Positions 37,723 through 47,001 of a stretch of DNA of 64,000 nt are shown in pieces. Origin of the DNA: an uncultured Streptomyces sp. (GTDB lineage: Bacteria; Actinomycetota; Actinomycetes; Streptomycetales; Streptomycetaceae); NCBI RefSeq assembly GCF_947488945.1, contig NZ_CANLBS010000007.1:1-64000 (forward strand), written 5' to 3'. The notes under the pieces are model-generated. The model did no database searches and was not told the DNA's origin. It worked only from the letters and a program-made list of their open reading frames with translations. A program made the translations under genes and the position numbers. Each line of letters opens with the position of its first letter. Position 1 is the stretch's first letter.

Positions 37723-40700
37723 TTACGCAGGTCTAAGACTGCCATGCGCCCGCCCCGCCGCCTGCATCGGCACCGTCGTGGGCACGCGCTCCGCCACCCG
37801 GGACTCCAGTGTGCGGCGGGTGCTCGGGCCCACGACCACGGCCCACTCGTCGGGGGCGTCGGCCAGCCAGCGGGTGACCAGCAGGGCGAAGCCGGGCACG
37901 TCCCGGGCGAGTTCCAGCAGCGCCCGGTCGAAGCGGGTGGCGCCCTCCGGGGTGCGGACGAGGAGCATGCCGGTCCGGTGGACCAGGGTGCGGGTGCGGA
38001 CCTCGGGGCGATCGGCGGCTCCGGTGGCGGCGGCCCGCAGCAGGGCCTCCAGCACGTCCGGGTGGCCTCCGGTGGTCTGCTCGAAGTCGAGCAGCACCTC
38101 CAGCAGTTCGGCGCGCGCGGTGCGGGCCGCCGGGCTGCCGGGCCCGGCCAGCACCCGGGCCAGTTCCGCGCGGACCGGCGGCGGCGCGGGCCGCTCCCGG
38201 AGCAGCCCGACCACCAGCGGCGTCAGCAGGGCGCGGGCGGCCGGGCCGCGCTCCAGCCGCAGGCCCACGTAGGCGGCCGCGTCGGCCGCCCCGTCGGGGT
38301 GGGCGGCGACGAACTCGCGGACCAGCCCGGCGGCGTGCAGCGCCAGCGCGGGCGCGTCCAGCGCCGCCAGCTCGCGCAGCACCCGGCCGGCGTCGGAGCC
38401 GGGCCGCAGCAGCCGGGCGCGCAGCGCGGCGAGCGCGGCGTCCGGGCGCTCGGTGAAGAACTCGGCGAGCAGCGCCACCGGCAGCCCCGGCTCCCCCGCC
38501 CCGAACGCGCCGAGCGCCGACGACAGCCAGCGGTCCCGGCTGTCCGGGTCGCGGGCCAGCAGGGTGAACGCGGCGCCGCGCAGCGCGGCGTCGCCGGGCC
38601 GGGCCAGCAGCGCCAGGGCGGTGGAGCGCAGCAGTTCCCGGTCGCGCGCTCCGGTGGCCGAGCCCGCCGCGAGCAGCGCGTACCGGGCGGCGGCGGCCCG
38701 GCGTTCCGGGCGGTCCTCGTCGCGGGCCCAGCGGTGCACCGCCCGGCAGAGCGCGGACGGGGCGTCCTCGGCGAGCGCGGTGAGCAGTTCGGCGGCGCGC
38801 GGGTGGCCGGTGGCGACCAGGACCTCGGTCAGCCCGTCCACGGCCACGTCCCGGCGGGCGTACAGCAGGGCCTGGGCGGCGGCGGCCACGGTGGGCCGCA
38901 CGCCGTCCTCGGTGCCGCCGGCGCCGTCCCCGGCCGCGGCGAGCAGCGGGCGTTCGTCGGTGAACCATCCGCACAGCAGCGGCTGGACGACCGCCGGGGC
39001 GACGGTGAGCCGGTGCGCCACCGCGTCGAGGTACCGCTCCACGCCGTCCGGCCGGTCCACGCCGTCGGCCGGCACCAGCCGCCGCAGCAGGTCCAGCCGG
39101 TCCGCCTCGGGCAGCCGCAACCGGAGCCAGAACCACGGTCCGAACCCGGCGTACGGGCCCGGCGTCCGCGGATCGGCGTCGCCCGCCGCGTACCGGGTGA
39201 TCCGTCCGGCGAGCACCCGCAGCACGCCCAGGTAGGGGCGGGCGTCGGCCACCCGGAGCAGGGCCTCGCGCAGCAGGTGGGCGGCCCACCAGACGGCGTC
39301 CCGGTGGCCGGGCTCCTCCCGGCGGGCGGCGGCGGCCGGGGCGGTGAGCCGGTCCAGCGCCTCGATCAGGTCCGCGGTCCGGTGGGCGAGCGCGGCGGGG
39401 CCGTGGCGGCGGCCGAGCACCAGCATCGCGTGCACCACGGGTCCGGCCCGGTGGCGTGGCACGGGCAGGCTGCGGGGGGCGGCCGCCGGGTCGGGCGGGC
39501 CGGGCGGCTCGCCGTCGGCGTGCCGGCGGTGGACCAGGGAGTGCAGTGCCGCGTCCAGGTCCAGGTGGGCGCCCTGGACCCAGTCGCCGACCTCCTCGTG
39601 GGCGAAGCGGTATCCCTCGCCCGCCGGGGCCAGCAGCCCCTCGGCGAGCACCGCGGAGGCCCAGCCGGTGCGCCAGGGGAAGAGCTCCTCGAACGCGGCC
39701 CGGTCCAGCTCGCCCTGTCCGGGGCCGAGACACCGGCGGGCCGCCTCGTGGACCTGTCCGGCCACCCGGGCTGCGAGCCGGCGCACCGCGCCGCCGCGGG
39801 GGCGGGGGCCGGCGTCTGCGGCCAGCGCGATCCGGACCGCGATGCGCAGGCAGGCGAGGTCGAGGTGGGCGCCGAAGACGTCCTCGGTGGTGGGGCTGCC
39901 GGGCACGTCGGGAGGGAGCGCGGCGCGGACCTCGGAGAGCAGCCGCAGGGTGAGCGGGTGCCGGTCGTGGCCGGGGGCGAGGGCGCCGTCCGGCAGCCCG
40001 TGGCGTTCCCTGGCCTCGGCGGCCTGCCGGGCGGTGAGGTCGGTCAGCCGCAGCGCGGGCGGCAGACCGCGGGCCGGGCGGGCGGGGCGGTGCAGGGCGT
40101 CGGGCGGGTAGAGCGCGCCGGCGGTCTCCCAGTGCTCGGGCCGGCAGGCGACGACCAGGCGCACCTCGTGCGCGCGCAGCCAGGCGGCGGTGGCGGGGGT
40201 CCACTCGTCGAGCCGGTGGGCGAGGACGGGCGGCATCTCCTCCGGCCCGTCCAGGACCACCAGCAGCGGGCTGCCGCAGCCGGCGGCGAGGGCGGCCAGC
40301 CGTTCCGGTGCGGTGGCCGCGCCGCCGGGGCCGCCGTCCGCGGCGACGATGCGGGCGGACCGCTCCAGGGTCCGGGCGACGGCGTCGGCCACCGACCCGT
40401 CCTCGGGCAGCAGGTCCGCGCCGCGCAGCCACAGCGTCGGGGCGGGTGCGGGGCCCTGCGCGCGGCGGGCGGCGAGGGCGGCGAGCTCGGTGGTCCGGCC
40501 GGTGCCGGGGGCTCCGACGATGCCGAGGACGGCGGCGGGCCCGGCGGCGAAGGCGGCGCACTCGGCCCGGACCGCGGCCCGCTCGACCGGCGCGACGCCC
40601 GGGGCCCCTGCCTCGGCCGCGCCGACCGAGGTGGCGGTGAGCTGGAGCGCGCCGGCCAGGTTGAGGTCGGGGCCGTAGGCGGGGGCGCACAGGGCGTTGC

Positions 40701-41295
40701 GGCGCAGCAGTGCGTCGAGCGGGCCGCCGTCGCCCGGCGCGAGCGGCACGGCGAGCCCGCCCGCCTCGTGCGGGGCGTGCAGCGCGGTGCTGAGCACCCC
40801 GAGGACGGCGCCGGTCGCGGGGTCGGTGACCGGCCCTCCGACGGCGGCGCCGCCGCTGCGCAGGGCGTCGCGGGCGTCGGTGCCGAGGGCGAGTTCCAGC
40901 GCGGCGGGCACCGGATGGGCCCGGCCCCGCTCGGTGTAGACGGCGGGGGTGGTGCCGAGGACGCGTCCCTGGCGCCATCCGTGCGCGGCGATCCGGACGT
41001 AGCCGCCGGGCTCGGTGCGTTCGCGCGACGCGACGGGCAGCGGGGCCACGCCGAGCGCGTCGGGGTCGTCGGTGGCCAGCAGGGCGAGGCCGAGCGCGGG
41101 CAGCGCGGTGATCTCGTCGGGGGGGACGGGCCGGGTCCGGCCGTCGGGTCCGTGCAGCACCAGGCCGGAGGCGGTGAGGAGCACCTGGTGGCTGGTCACG
41201 ACGGTGCCGCGGTCGTCGGCGACGAAGCCGGTGCCCCGGGGCCGGCCGGCCTCGTCGCAGATCCTCACCAGCTTCGACCGGTCCCCGCTACCCAT
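37723..41295 (-). CDS. Trypsin-like fold / STAND NTPase / helical repeat fusion
   Basis: The 1190-residue protein begins with a trypsin-like beta-barrel: TSHQVLL puts a His at 36. The usual catalytic Asp site reads GLALL (Gly69), and the usual GDSGGP region reads AAVGGPV (Val152 at the Ser site; a displaced Ser147 exists). A P-loop NTPase follows, with GAPGTGRTT at 261-269 (Arg for the usual Lys), LLVVLDGPEE at 344-352 and VVACRPEHWE at 381-390. From about 450 to the end it is Ala/Leu-rich helix, HEAT/TPR-like. This resembles NACHT/STAND signal proteins with protease effectors, here probably degenerate. ATG at 41295 has no ribosome site but TACCGT lies six bases before it, suggesting a leaderless mRNA. 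Role unknown. Confidence 0.75.
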   Translation of the reverse strand: MGSGDRSKLVRICDEAGRPRGTGFVADDRGTVVTSHQVLLTASGLVLHGPDGRTRPVPPDEITALPALGLALLATDDPDALGVAPLPVASRERTEPGGYVRIAAHGWRQGRVLGTTPAVYTERGRAHPVPAALELALGTDARDALRSGGAAVGGPVTDPATGAVLGVLSTALHAPHEAGGLAVPLAPGDGGPLDALLRRNALCAPAYGPDLNLAGALQLTATSVGAAEAGAPGVAPVERAAVRAECAAFAAGPAAVLGIVGAPGTGRTTELAALAARRAQGPAPAPTLWLRGADLLPEDGSVADAVARTLERSARIVAADGGPGGAATAPERLAALAAGCGSPLLVVLDGPEEMPPVLAHRLDEWTPATAAWLRAHEVRLVVACRPEHWETAGALYPPDALHRPARPARGLPPALRLTDLTARQAAEARERHGLPDGALAPGHDRHPLTLRLLSEVRAALPPDVPGSPTTEDVFGAHLDLACLRIAVRIALAADAGPRPRGGAVRRLAARVAGQVHEAARRCLGPGQGELDRAAFEELFPWRTGWASAVLAEGLLAPAGEGYRFAHEEVGDWVQGAHLDLDAALHSLVHRRHADGEPPGPPDPAAAPRSLPVPRHRAGPVVHAMLVLGRRHGPAALAHRTADLIEALDRLTAPAAAARREEPGHRDAVWWAAHLLREALLRVADARPYLGVLRVLAGRITRYAAGDADPRTPGPYAGFGPWFWLRLRLPEADRLDLLRRLVPADGVDRPDGVERYLDAVAHRLTVAPAVVQPLLCGWFTDERPLLAAAGDGAGGTEDGVRPTVAAAAQALLYARRDVAVDGLTEVLVATGHPRAAELLTALAEDAPSALCRAVHRWARDEDRPERRAAAARYALLAAGSATGARDRELLRSTALALLARPGDAALRGAAFTLLARDPDSRDRWLSSALGAFGAGEPGLPVALLAEFFTERPDAALAALRARLLRPGSDAGRVLRELAALDAPALALHAAGLVREFVAAHPDGAADAAAYVGLRLERGPAARALLTPLVVGLLRERPAPPPVRAELARVLAGPGSPAARTARAELLEVLLDFEQTTGGHPDVLEALLRAAATGAADRPEVRTRTLVHRTGMLLVRTPEGATRFDRALLELARDVPGFALLVTRWLADAPDEWAVVVGPSTRRTLESRVAERVPTTVPMQAAGRAHGSLRPA

Positions 41296-41437
41296 GGTCC
41301 GACGGTAGGCGGCCCGCGGGCGGGTCACCGACCACGGGGGACGAATGCGCCCCCTCGCACCCCCGGTTCACTCCGAGCGCCCGTCCATTGGGGTGAATTC
41401 GCGTGCAGAATTGGACAGAGCTTACGGCGGAGGGGGG

Positions 41438-41487
41438 GTCGTGGAACGGGCACGGGGGCCGGAGGGGGGACGGGCCCGTTCCACGAC
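41438..41487 (-). terminator. Hairpin after truB
   Basis: GTCGTGGAACGGGC (41438-41451) and GCCCGTTCCACGAC (41474-41487) pair perfectly around a 22-base loop, 61 bases past the truB stop. It separates the translation cluster from the trypsin-STAND gene. Confidence 0.75.
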
Positions 41488-41547
41488 GGAACCACGCGCG
41501 GCGCGGACGCGGAAGGGCGCGACCCACGGCACGCGGCACGCGGTGCG

Positions 41548-42447
41548 TCAGGCGAAGACCGCGAGGCTCTTCGCCCGGCCCTGCTGCTCCTCGACCAGGA
41601 CGAGGAACGTCCCGTCCGGCCCGAAGGCCGCCACCGGCCCGGTCGGGAAGGACGGCATGTTCACCCGGACACCGTTCAGCAGGAGTTTGGCCTGCTTCTC
41701 GTCCACGTCCCAGCGCGCGAACGCCGACGCGGCGGCCTCGGCCACCGGCATCACCGCCAGCTCCTCCTGGTGCTGGTCGAGCGTCCGCGCCGCGTCCAGT
41801 CCGTACGGGCCGACCCGGGTGCGGCGGAGCGCGGTCAGGTGCCCGCCGACGCCGAGTCCGGCACCGAGGTCCCGGGCCAGCGCCCGGATGTAGGTGCCCG
41901 AGGAGCAGACGACCGAGACCACCAGGTCGACGACGGGGGTGCCGTCCTGCGCGGTGTCCTGCCGGACGTCGTAGACGCGGAAGGAGGAGACGGTCACCGG
42001 ACGGGCCGGGATCTCGAACTCCTCGCCGCCGCGGACCCGCGCGTAGGACCGCTTGCCGTCGATCTTGATGGCACTGACCTTGGAGGGGACCTGCATGATC
42101 GCCCCGGTCAGGGCCGCCACCCCGGCGTCGATGCCCTCACGGGTGACGCCGGACGCGTCGGCGGACGAGGTGATCTCGCCCTCCGCGTCGTCGGTGACGG
42201 TGTTCTGGCCGAGCCGGATCGTGCCGAGGTACTCCTTCTCGGTGAGCGCGAGGTGGCCCAGCAGTTTGGTGGCCTTCTCCACGCCGAGCACCAGCACCCC
42301 GGTCGCCATCGGGTCGAGCGTGCCGGCGTGGCCGACGCGGCGGGTGCGTGCGATCCCGCGCATCTTGGCGACGACGTCGTGCGAAGTGAAGCCGGACGGC
42401 TTGTCGACGATGACAAGTCCGTCCGGCGTCTTGGTCTGCTGCGTCAT
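41548..42447 (-). CDS. truB: tRNA pseudouridine-55 synthase
   Basis: The 299-residue enzyme makes pseudouridine 55 in the T-loop of tRNAs. The catalytic Asp45 lies in GHAGTLDPMATGVL. The N-terminal KPSGFTSHDVV and the RVGPYGLDAA region fit the family, and a C-terminal PUA-like part follows. The start is ATG at 42447, overlapping the rbfA stop as ATGA. It ends the DUF503-rbfA-truB run. Confidence 0.95.
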   Translation of the reverse strand: MTQQTKTPDGLVIVDKPSGFTSHDVVAKMRGIARTRRVGHAGTLDPMATGVLVLGVEKATKLLGHLALTEKEYLGTIRLGQNTVTDDAEGEITSSADASGVTREGIDAGVAALTGAIMQVPSKVSAIKIDGKRSYARVRGGEEFEIPARPVTVSSFRVYDVRQDTAQDGTPVVDLVVSVVCSSGTYIRALARDLGAGLGVGGHLTALRRTRVGPYGLDAARTLDQHQEELAVMPVAEAAASAFARWDVDEKQAKLLLNGVRVNMPSFPTGPVAAFGPDGTFLVLVEEQQGRAKSLAVFA

Positions 42448-42902
42448 GCGGAGGCGGTGTCCCCGTCGTTGTCGTCGTCGTCCTCCGGCTTGCGGTACGG
42501 GTCCGCGCCGGCCGCGTACGAGGCGCCCGAGGACGCCTCGCGGACCTTGGCGTCCGAGGCGCGCGCCCGGTCGAGCAGGTCCTCGATCGCCTTGGCGTTG
42601 TCCGGGAGTGCGTCGGCGACGAAGGTGAGGGTGGGGGTGAACTTGGTCCCCGCCGCCGCTCCGACCGCCGAACGCAGCACGCCCTTGGCGCTCTCCAGAC
42701 CGGCCGCGGCGCTCGCCCGCTCCTCGTCGTCGCCGTAGACCGTGTAGAAGACCGTGGCCTCCCGCAGGTCACCCGTGACGCGGGTGTCCGTGATGGTCAC
42801 GTGCGAACCCAGACGGGGGTCCTTGATACCGCGCTGCAGTTTCTCGGCGACCACCTCCTGAATGAGGTCCGCCAGCTTCTTCGCCCGCGCGTTGTCGGCC
42901 AC
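42444..42902 (-). CDS. rbfA: Ribosome-binding factor A
   Basis: The 152-residue KH-fold protein matures the 5' end of 16S rRNA in the 30S subunit. Features are ADNARAKKLADLIQEVVAEKL, then IKDPRLGSHVTITDTRVTGDL and a long acidic C-terminal tail (KPEDDDDNDGDTASA). The start is GTG at 42902 with AAGGAG upstream. It is coupled to truB downstream by ATGA and lies 23 bases after the DUF503 gene. Confidence 0.95.
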   Translation of the reverse strand: MADNARAKKLADLIQEVVAEKLQRGIKDPRLGSHVTITDTRVTGDLREATVFYTVYGDDEERASAAAGLESAKGVLRSAVGAAAGTKFTPTLTFVADALPDNAKAIEDLLDRARASDAKVREASSGASYAAGADPYRKPEDDDDNDGDTASA

Positions 42903-42925
42903 TGGTCCGTCTCCTTCTGCCTTGC

Positions 42926-43222
42926 TCAATCGTCTTCGTCGCTGTGCAGCCGCCGCCGTACGGACAGCAGTTCCACTTCCGGCCGGCCGGCCACGAGTCG
43001 CTCGCACCGGTCCAGCACGTCTGTGAGATGCCGGGTCTCCCCGGAAACCACGGCGAGGCCGATCTCGGCCCTGCGATGGAGGTCCTGACCGCCCGTCTCC
43101 GCCGCGCTCACCGCGTACTTCCGCTGGAGCTCGGCGACGATGGGGCGGACGATGGAACGCTTCTCCTTCAACGACCGTACGTCGCCGAGGAGCAGATCGA
43201 AGGACAGAGTCCCCACATACAT
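42926..43222 (-). CDS. DUF503 family protein (YlxP-like)
   Basis: The 98-residue protein (MYVGTLSFDLLLGDVRSLKEKRS) matches the DUF503/YlxP family found between infB and rbfA in many Gram-positive bacteria. It is thought to act in ribosome assembly or translation; the biochemical role is not settled. I chose the ATG at 43222 because family members begin with this strand, although the ribosome site is weak and the frame runs 20 codons further upstream. It lies downstream of the infB hairpin and so may have its own promoter or depend on readthrough. Confidence 0.85.
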   Translation of the reverse strand: MYVGTLSFDLLLGDVRSLKEKRSIVRPIVAELQRKYAVSAAETGGQDLHRRAEIGLAVVSGETRHLTDVLDRCERLVAGRPEVELLSVRRRLHSDEDD

Positions 43223-43305
43223 GTGTGCCCGGATGTCCCGCCGGTTCGGGTTCGCGCCCCGCCTCGGACCGGGCGGGGACACAAGAACCGTACACGGAAC
43301 GGCCG

Positions 43306-43344
43306 GGGCCGATCGACGGAATTACGCTCCGTCGACCGGCCCCG
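43306..43344 (-). terminator. Hairpin after infB
   Basis: GGGGCCGATCGACGG (43306-43320) pairs with CCGTCGACCGGCCCC (43330-43344) with one A-C mismatch, 17 bases past the infB stop. Since DUF503-rbfA-truB follow on the same strand, it may be a partial terminator. Confidence 0.65.
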
Positions 43345-43360
43345 ACCGTTGAGGTACGGG

Positions 43361-46300
43361 TCAGCCTCGCGGCTTCTCGCGCATCTCGTACGTCGCGATG
43401 ACGTCGTCGATCTTGATGTCGTTGAAGTTTCCGAGGTTGATACCGCCCTCGTAGCCTTCGCGGATCTCGGTGACGTCGTCCTTGAAGCGGCGCAGACCGG
43501 AGATGTTGAGGTTCTCCGCGATGACCTTGCCGTCGCGGAGCAGGCGCGCCTTGGTGTTGCGCTTGACCTCTCCGGACCGGACCAGGACACCGGCGATGTT
43601 GCCCAGCTTGGACGAGCGGAAGATCTCGCGGATCTCAGCCGTGCCGAGCTCGACCTCTTCGTACTCCGGCTTGAGCATGCCCTTGAGGGCCGCTTCGATC
43701 TCTTCGATCGCCTGGTAGATGACCGAGTAGTACCGGACGTCCACGCCTTCGCGCTCGGCCATCTGCTCGGCACGCCCAGCGGCGCGCACGTTGAAGCCGA
43801 TCACGATGGCGTCGGAACCCGTCGCCAGGTTGATGTCCGACTCGGTGACCGCACCCACACCGCGGTGCAGGACCCGGATGTCGACCTCTTCACCGACGTC
43901 GAGCTGGAGCAGCGAGGACTCGAGAGCCTCCACCGAACCGGACGCGTCGCCCTTGATGATGAGGTTGAGTTCCTGGACCAGACCGGCCTTGAGCGCCTCG
44001 TCCAGGTTCTCCAGGGAGAACCGGACGCCCTTGCGGGCGAAGTTGGCGTTGCGCTCGCGGGCGGCACGCTTCTCGGCGATCTGACGGGCCGTACGGTCCT
44101 CGTCGACGACCAGGAAGTTGTCGCCGGCGCCCGGGACGTTGGTGAGACCGAGGACGAGGACGGGGGTCGACGGACCCGCTTCCTCGACGTTCTCGCCCTT
44201 GTCGTCGAGCATGGCGCGGACACGGCCGTAGGCGTCGCCGACGACCATCGTGTCGCCGACCCGCAGCGTGCCTCGCTGCACCAGGACGGTGGCGACGGCA
44301 CCGCGGCCGCGGTCGAGGTGGGACTCGATCGCGATGCCCTGCGCGTCCTGCTCCGGGTTGGCCCGCAGGTCGAGCGAGGCGTCGGCGGTGAGGACGACGG
44401 CCTCCAGCAGTGCCTCGATGTTGAGGCCCTGCTTGGCGGAGATGTCGACGAACATCGTGTCGCCGCCGTACTCCTCGGCCACCAGACCGAACTCGGTGAG
44501 CTGACCGCGCACCTTGGTCGGGTCGGCGCCCTCGACGTCGATCTTGTTGACCGCGACCACGATCGGCACGTCGGCCGCCTTGGCGTGGTTCAGCGCCTCG
44601 ATCGTCTGCGGCATCACACCGTCGTTCGCCGCCACCACGAGGATCGCGATGTCGGTGGACTTCGCACCACGGGCACGCATGGCGGTGAACGCCTCGTGAC
44701 CCGGGGTGTCGATGAAGGTGATGCGGCGGTCCTCGCCGTTGACCTCGGAGGAGACCTGGTAGGCACCGATGTGCTGGGTGATGCCACCGGCCTCGCCCGC
44801 CACGACGTTCGTCTTGCGGATCGCGTCGAGCAGCCGGGTCTTACCGTGGTCGACGTGACCCATGACGGTCACGACCGGCGGACGCGGCAGCAGGGCCTCG
44901 TCGCCGCCCTCGTCCTCGCCGAACTCGATGTCGAAGGACTCGAGCAGCTCGCGGTCCTCCTCCTCCGGGCTGACGATCTCGAGGACGTAGTTCATCTCGT
45001 CCGCGAGCAGGCGCAGCGTCTCGTCGGAGACGGACTGGGTCGCCGTCACCATCTCGCCGAGGTTCATCATCACGGCGACGAGCGACGCCGGGTTGGCGTT
45101 GATCTTCTCCGCGAAGTCCGTCAGCGACGCGCCGCGGGACAGGCGGACAGCCTGGCCGTTGCCACGCGGCAGCATGACGCCGCCCACCGACGGGGCCTGC
45201 ATGGCCTCGTACTCCTGGCGCCTCTGGCGCTTCGACTTGCGACCACGACGCGCCGGACCGCCGGGACGGCCGAACGCACCCTGCGTGCCACCACGGGCAC
45301 CGGGGCCGCCGGGACGTCCACCGAAGCCGGGACGACCGCCGAAGCCGCCGCCACCGCCGGGACGACCCGCGCCGCCACCGCCACCGGGACCACCGGGACG
45401 GCCGGCGAAGCCGCCGCCGCCACCGCCGGGACCGGCCGGACGGCCGGCGAAGCCGCCGCCGGGACGGCCCGCGCCGCCGGGGCGACCCGCGCCACCGGTG
45501 CCGGGGCCACGACCGCCGGCACCCGGACGCGGGCTCGCGGCCGGACGCTGCGGCATCATGCCGGGGTTGGGACGGTTGCCCGCCGGGGCGCCGGGACGCG
45601 GAGCCTGCGGACGGGGCATGCCGCCGGGGGTGGGACGGGCGCCGCCCTGACCCTGACCCTGCGGACGGGGGGCACCACCGGGACCGCCGCCCTGCGGGCG
45701 CGGGGCGCCGGGGCGCTCCGAACCGCCGCCGGGACGCGGAGCGCCGCCGGGACGGGGCGCCTGGGGGCGCGCCATGCCGGTGGTGCCGCCGGAGGTGAAG
45801 GGGTTGTTGCCCGGCCGGGGGCCGGTGGGACGGGCGCCGCCGGGGCGCGGGGCGCCCTGGCCGGCGGGACGCGCGGGGCGGTCGCCGCCACGCTCGCCGC
45901 CGCGGCCGCCGTCACGCTGGCCACCGTCGCGCGGGGCAGCGGCCGGAGCCGGACGGGGACCCGGGGTCGCACCCGCGGGCCGCGCGGGGCGCGACTGCTG
46001 GGGGGCGGCCGGCTGGGCCGGTTCCGGCGCCGAGAACTCGGCGGCGGGCACCGGTGCCACCGGGGCGGGGCGCGGCGCGGGCCGCGGACCCGGACGGGGA
46101 CCGGCCGACGGCGCGGACGCCGACGGGGTGGTGCTGGGGGTGCTGGGACTCTCCGGAGCCGCAGCGGCCGGCCGGGGGGCCGGTGCGCCGGGCTTCGGGC
46201 CGGCGGGACGCGCCGTACCGGCCGGAGAGGGGGCAGCGGGCTTCGCGGGGGCGGCCTTGCGGGGCGCTCCCGGCTTGGCAGCGGACTTGCCGGCGTTGCC

Positions 46301-46462
46301 GCCGGGCCCCTGCAGTGCATCAGTCAACTTGCGCACGACCGGCGCCTCGATCGTCGAGGACGCTGATCGGACGAATTCACCGAGTTCTTGGAGCTTGGCC
46401 ATGACGACCTTGCTCTCCACGCCGAACTCCTTGGCGAGTTCGTATACCCGGACCTTAGCCAC
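43361..46462 (-). CDS. infB: Translation initiation factor IF-2
   Basis: The 1033-residue GTPase places initiator tRNA on the 30S subunit. The N-terminal IF2N domain ([21 protein letters not shown]) is followed by a very long Pro/Ala/Gly/Arg-rich linker (about residues 60-410) with GGRPG and RPG repeats. The G domain has GHVDHGKT near residue 535, DTPGHEAF and NKID, and the C-terminal domains follow. The GTG start at 46462 is preceded by AAAAGGAG. Its codons 3-6 can pair with the leader just upstream (see the leader entry). It is part of the rimP-nusA-ylxR-infB transcript. Confidence 0.95.
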   Translation of the reverse strand: MAKVRVYELAKEFGVESKVVMAKLQELGEFVRSASSTIEAPVVRKLTDALQGPGGNAGKSAAKPGAPRKAAPAKPAAPSPAGTARPAGPKPGAPAPRPAAAAPESPSTPSTTPSASAPSAGPRPGPRPAPRPAPVAPVPAAEFSAPEPAQPAAPQQSRPARPAGATPGPRPAPAAAPRDGGQRDGGRGGERGGDRPARPAGQGAPRPGGARPTGPRPGNNPFTSGGTTGMARPQAPRPGGAPRPGGGSERPGAPRPQGGGPGGAPRPQGQGQGGARPTPGGMPRPQAPRPGAPAGNRPNPGMMPQRPAASPRPGAGGRGPGTGGAGRPGGAGRPGGGFAGRPAGPGGGGGGFAGRPGGPGGGGGAGRPGGGGGFGGRPGFGGRPGGPGARGGTQGAFGRPGGPARRGRKSKRQRRQEYEAMQAPSVGGVMLPRGNGQAVRLSRGASLTDFAEKINANPASLVAVMMNLGEMVTATQSVSDETLRLLADEMNYVLEIVSPEEEDRELLESFDIEFGEDEGGDEALLPRPPVVTVMGHVDHGKTRLLDAIRKTNVVAGEAGGITQHIGAYQVSSEVNGEDRRITFIDTPGHEAFTAMRARGAKSTDIAILVVAANDGVMPQTIEALNHAKAADVPIVVAVNKIDVEGADPTKVRGQLTEFGLVAEEYGGDTMFVDISAKQGLNIEALLEAVVLTADASLDLRANPEQDAQGIAIESHLDRGRGAVATVLVQRGTLRVGDTMVVGDAYGRVRAMLDDKGENVEEAGPSTPVLVLGLTNVPGAGDNFLVVDEDRTARQIAEKRAARERNANFARKGVRFSLENLDEALKAGLVQELNLIIKGDASGSVEALESSLLQLDVGEEVDIRVLHRGVGAVTESDINLATGSDAIVIGFNVRAAGRAEQMAEREGVDVRYYSVIYQAIEEIEAALKGMLKPEYEEVELGTAEIREIFRSSKLGNIAGVLVRSGEVKRNTKARLLRDGKVIAENLNISGLRRFKDDVTEIREGYEGGINLGNFNDIKIDDVIATYEMREKPRG

Positions 46463-46543
46463 TTCGCTCCTTTTAGGTCCGGGTTACCGCCGGACCGTCG
46501 CTACTTCATGGGCGTACTCATCGCGTACTCATCGAGTGCTCAT
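46446..46543 (-). promoter_or_regulatory. infB leader: tandem mini-ORFs plus alternative hairpins
   Basis: On the infB strand three mini-ORFs overlap by ATGA: MSTR-stop (46543-46529), MSTR-stop (46532-46518) and MSTPMK-stop (46521-46501). Four bases later comes GGTCCGG (46496-46490, segment 1), then ACCCGGACCT (46484-46475, segment 2), the Shine-Dalgarno and GTG, and AGGTCCGGGT within infB codons 3-6 (46455-46446, segment 3). Segment 2 can pair with 1 (7 bp), leaving the start free, or with 3 (10 bp perfect), closing the ribosome site and GTG in a 19-base loop. A ribosome stopped on the last mini-ORF would cover segment 1. Regulation is inferred from this arrangement. Confidence 0.5.
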
Positions 46544-46610
46544 CGCAATCTCGACCTACTTCCAACTCGCGAGGTACCTGACCGCACGGGGTCCCGTGCC
46601 GTTCACTTTC

Positions 46611-46889
46611 TTACGGTGTCACCCGTCCGACGAACCGCTCCAGGGCGGAGGTGTCGAACGGCCCCTTGGCCTTGAAGGCCCGGGGGAAGGCCCGGCGGCG
46701 GACCGCCAGGCCGAGACATTCGGATGCGGGGTGCACATAAGCACCCCGGCCGGGCAGCGTACCGCGTGGATCAGGGACGCACGCGCCCTCGTCCACCACG
46801 ATGCGCAACAGCTCGCTCTTGACCGCTCGCTCCCGGCATCCCACACAGGTGCGTTCGGGGCAAGCGCGGGCTAGCGTCCGGCCAGACAC
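46611..46889 (-). CDS. ylxR: YlxR (DUF448) RNA-binding protein
   Basis: The 92-residue protein has the family motifs RTCVGCRE (Cys15, Cys18) and GRGAYVHP. It is usually encoded between nusA and infB, as here. YlxR is a small nucleic-acid binding protein; in Bacillus it is linked to control of transcription and RNase P. The start is GTG at 46889. The downstream gap of 148 bases holds the infB leader, and nusA ends 112 bases upstream. Confidence 0.9.
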   Translation of the reverse strand: MSGRTLARACPERTCVGCRERAVKSELLRIVVDEGACVPDPRGTLPGRGAYVHPASECLGLAVRRRAFPRAFKAKGPFDTSALERFVGRVTP

Positions 46890-47001
46890 GGTTTAGTCTA
46901 CCTCCCCGTACCGACCTCACCCCGTGGGGGGAGAAATCGAACGGACGTTGTCGTGTTCTCAGCGGACCGGAGGCCCGCCGTATTCCCGCCGGTGGACGGG
47001 G

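Noticed and set aside
37723..41295. Calling the N-terminus an active trypsin-family protease
   Set aside because: The expected Asp and Ser positions read Gly69 and Val152; Ser147 is offset. Activity cannot be claimed without a structural alignment.
37618..42738. Plus-strand open frame of 1706 codons across ribF, the trypsin-STAND gene, truB and part of rbfA
   Set aside because: It spans several unrelated genes on the opposite strand; the length results only from high GC in the wobble position.
42944..46366. Plus-strand open frame of 1140 codons opposite infB
   Set aside because: Shadow of the repetitive infB linker; Thr/Gly/Ala/Arg composition mirrors the complement of Pro/Gly/Ala codons.
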